From assembly GCA_028289815.1 (NCBI GenBank), contig JAPYNQ010000028.1, positions 1-38,815 of the forward strand: a stretch of DNA of 38,815 nt. Reading direction: 5' to 3'. Shown here piece after piece: positions 37,962 through 38,815 of this stretch. The notes under the pieces were generated by a model. The model had not been told where the DNA came from. It was given only the letters and a program-made list of their open reading frames with translations, and made no database searches. Position numbers and translations under genes: made by a program. Source of the DNA: Gammaproteobacteria bacterium. Its GTDB lineage: Bacteria > Pseudomonadota > Gammaproteobacteria > JAJDYQ01. Every line of letters starts with the position of its first letter. The first letter of the stretch is position 1.

Positions 37962-38815
37962 AGTCGGCAGGTAATTTTCCGCCGTTGTCTTTGAACTTCG
38001 GGTTTGCGCCTGCGTCCAGAAGGGCTTCGATGACGACAGGGTTTTCGTTATTACCTGCTGCAAAATGCAGGGGGGTCTCCCCGTCTTCCGCCCGCGCATT
38101 GATGTCCGCGCCCGATTGCACCAGCGTCTGGATGATTTCAGGGTTTTCGTTATTGCTTGCTGCCACATGCAGGGGGGTCGCTCCGTGTTCCGCCCGCACA
38201 TTGATGTCTGCGCCCGATTGCACCAGCGTCCGAATGATTTCAGGGTTTTCGTTATTACCTGCTGCAAAATGCAGGGGGGTCGCTCCGCCTTCCGCCCGCA
38301 CATTGATATCCGCGCCCAACTGCACCAGCGTCCGGATGATTTCAGGGTTCTCGCTACGCCATGCTGCTGCATGCAGGGGGGTCGATCCGTCTTCCGCCCG
38401 CACATTGATATCCGCGCCCGACTGTATCAGCGTCCGGATGATTTCAGGGTTCTCGTTATTACTTGCTGCTAAATGCAGGGGGGTCGCTCCGCCTTCCGCC
38501 CGCACATTGATATCCGCGCCCGATTGCACCAGCGTCCGGATGATTTCAGGGTTTTCGTTACTACTTGCTGCTACATGCAGGGGGGTCCCTCCGTGTTTCC
38601 CCCGCATATTGATATCCGCGCCCGATTGCACCAGCGTCCGGATGATTTCAGGGTTTTCGTCATTAAGTGCTGCTACATGCAGGGGGGTCCATCCGGTTTT
38701 ATTTCGCGCACTGATGTCCGCGCCCGATTGCACCAGCGTCCGGATGATTTCAGGGTTTTCGTTATTACTTGCTGCTACATGCAGGGGGGTCTTCCCGTCT
38801 TCCGCCCGCGCATTG
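37885..38815 (-). CDS. Ankyrin-repeat protein (5' end outside window)
   Basis: At least 310 residues, open to the right edge. It has eight or more near-identical 34-residue ankyrin units of the form NENPEIIRTLVQSGADINVR + AE.GATPLHLAAS, then a diverged last unit (ENPVVIEALLDAGANPKFKD) and the closing segment LPADYAATNEAIKD...WRL with stop at 37885, a C-terminal pattern usual for this protein type. Ankyrin repeats bind proteins; the partner is unknown. No membrane segment is seen in this part. Confidence 0.85.
   Translation of the reverse strand, partial: NARAEDGKTPLHVAASNNENPEIIRTLVQSGADISARNKTGWTPLHVAALNDENPEIIRTLVQSGADINMRGKHGGTPLHVAASSNENPEIIRTLVQSGADINVRAEGGATPLHLAASNNENPEIIRTLIQSGADINVRAEDGSTPLHAAAWRSENPEIIRTLVQLGADINVRAEGGATPLHFAAGNNENPEIIRTLVQSGADINVRAEHGATPLHVAASNNENPEIIQTLVQSGADINARAEDGETPLHFAAGNNENPVVIEALLDAGANPKFKDNGGKLPADYAATNEAIKDSKVRWRLRSVIRIRL
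38029..38815. repeat. 102-bp tandem repeat array in the ankyrin gene
   Basis: The landmark GATGATTTCAGGG recurs at 38131, 38233, 38335, 38437, 38539, 38641 and 38743, with a diverged copy at 38029, an exact 102-bp period. Units differ by only a few bases, much closer than protein selection alone requires, so recent duplication or gene conversion is likely. The array continues past the window. Confidence 0.9.

Noticed and set aside
38029-38815. CRISPR array
   Set aside because: The repeats are contiguous 102-bp coding units of an ankyrin protein with no unique spacers.

Overview
The window looks like a gammaproteobacterial chromosome of moderate GC content. Two conserved neighbourhoods support this: def-fmt-rsmB-DUF4390-ntrY / ntrX-trkA-trkH with the divergent lysM-dprA-topA block, and parB-atpIBEFHAGDC-glmU-glmS. 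The ATP synthase subunits, AtpB start region and GlmU residues are of E. coli type. A cytochrome c5 domain fused to Calx-beta-like sequence and a highly repetitive ankyrin gene would suit a marine or host-associated bacterium, but that is only an inference from family content; the species cannot be named.

Layout. 1-486: start of an exported c-type cytochrome with Calx-beta-like sequence, running off the left edge. 487-1075: non-coding, with a promoter-like element, a 16-bp direct repeat and a 101-nt foldback just ahead of a LpxL-type acyltransferase (1076-1990). 2339-6557: trkH, trkA and an NtrX-type regulator. 6760-11609: an accessory block that separates ntrX from its kinase gene ntrY. It holds a DprA-like gene paired with a ComF-like phosphoribosyltransferase, a cytochrome c' remnant, an aldo/keto reductase and an intact type II restriction-modification pair with an Eco47II-like nuclease. 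11648-17218: ntrY, DUF4390, rsmB, fmt, def. 17347-22001: lysM protein, dprA, topA. 22109-24739: a decayed segment with a frameshifted exported protein and a second restriction-modification pair in which both genes are broken. 24899-35635: glmS, glmU, a SlyD-like isomerase and the complete atp operon. 36111-37552: a broken NYN-domain gene and parB, sharing a perfect 25-bp inverted repeat at their convergent ends. 37632-38815: ankyrin-repeat genes running off the right edge.

How the parts work together. Def and Fmt handle the formyl group on initiator methionine, and RsmB modifies 16S rRNA. NtrY-NtrX is a membrane kinase/response regulator pair, with trkA-trkH potassium uptake co-transcribed behind ntrX. 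The atp genes build F1Fo ATP synthase; GlmU and GlmS make UDP-GlcNAc precursor for the wall and LPS, the latter acylated by the LpxL-type enzyme. The most interesting candidate system is the ComF-like/DprA-like pair beside a restriction-modification system in an island that splits a normally contiguous two-component locus. A cluster of reading-frame breaks at 22.3-24.1 kb suggests a second defence cassette in decay, unless these are assembly errors. No tRNA, rRNA, CRISPR array or insertion sequence was recognised.
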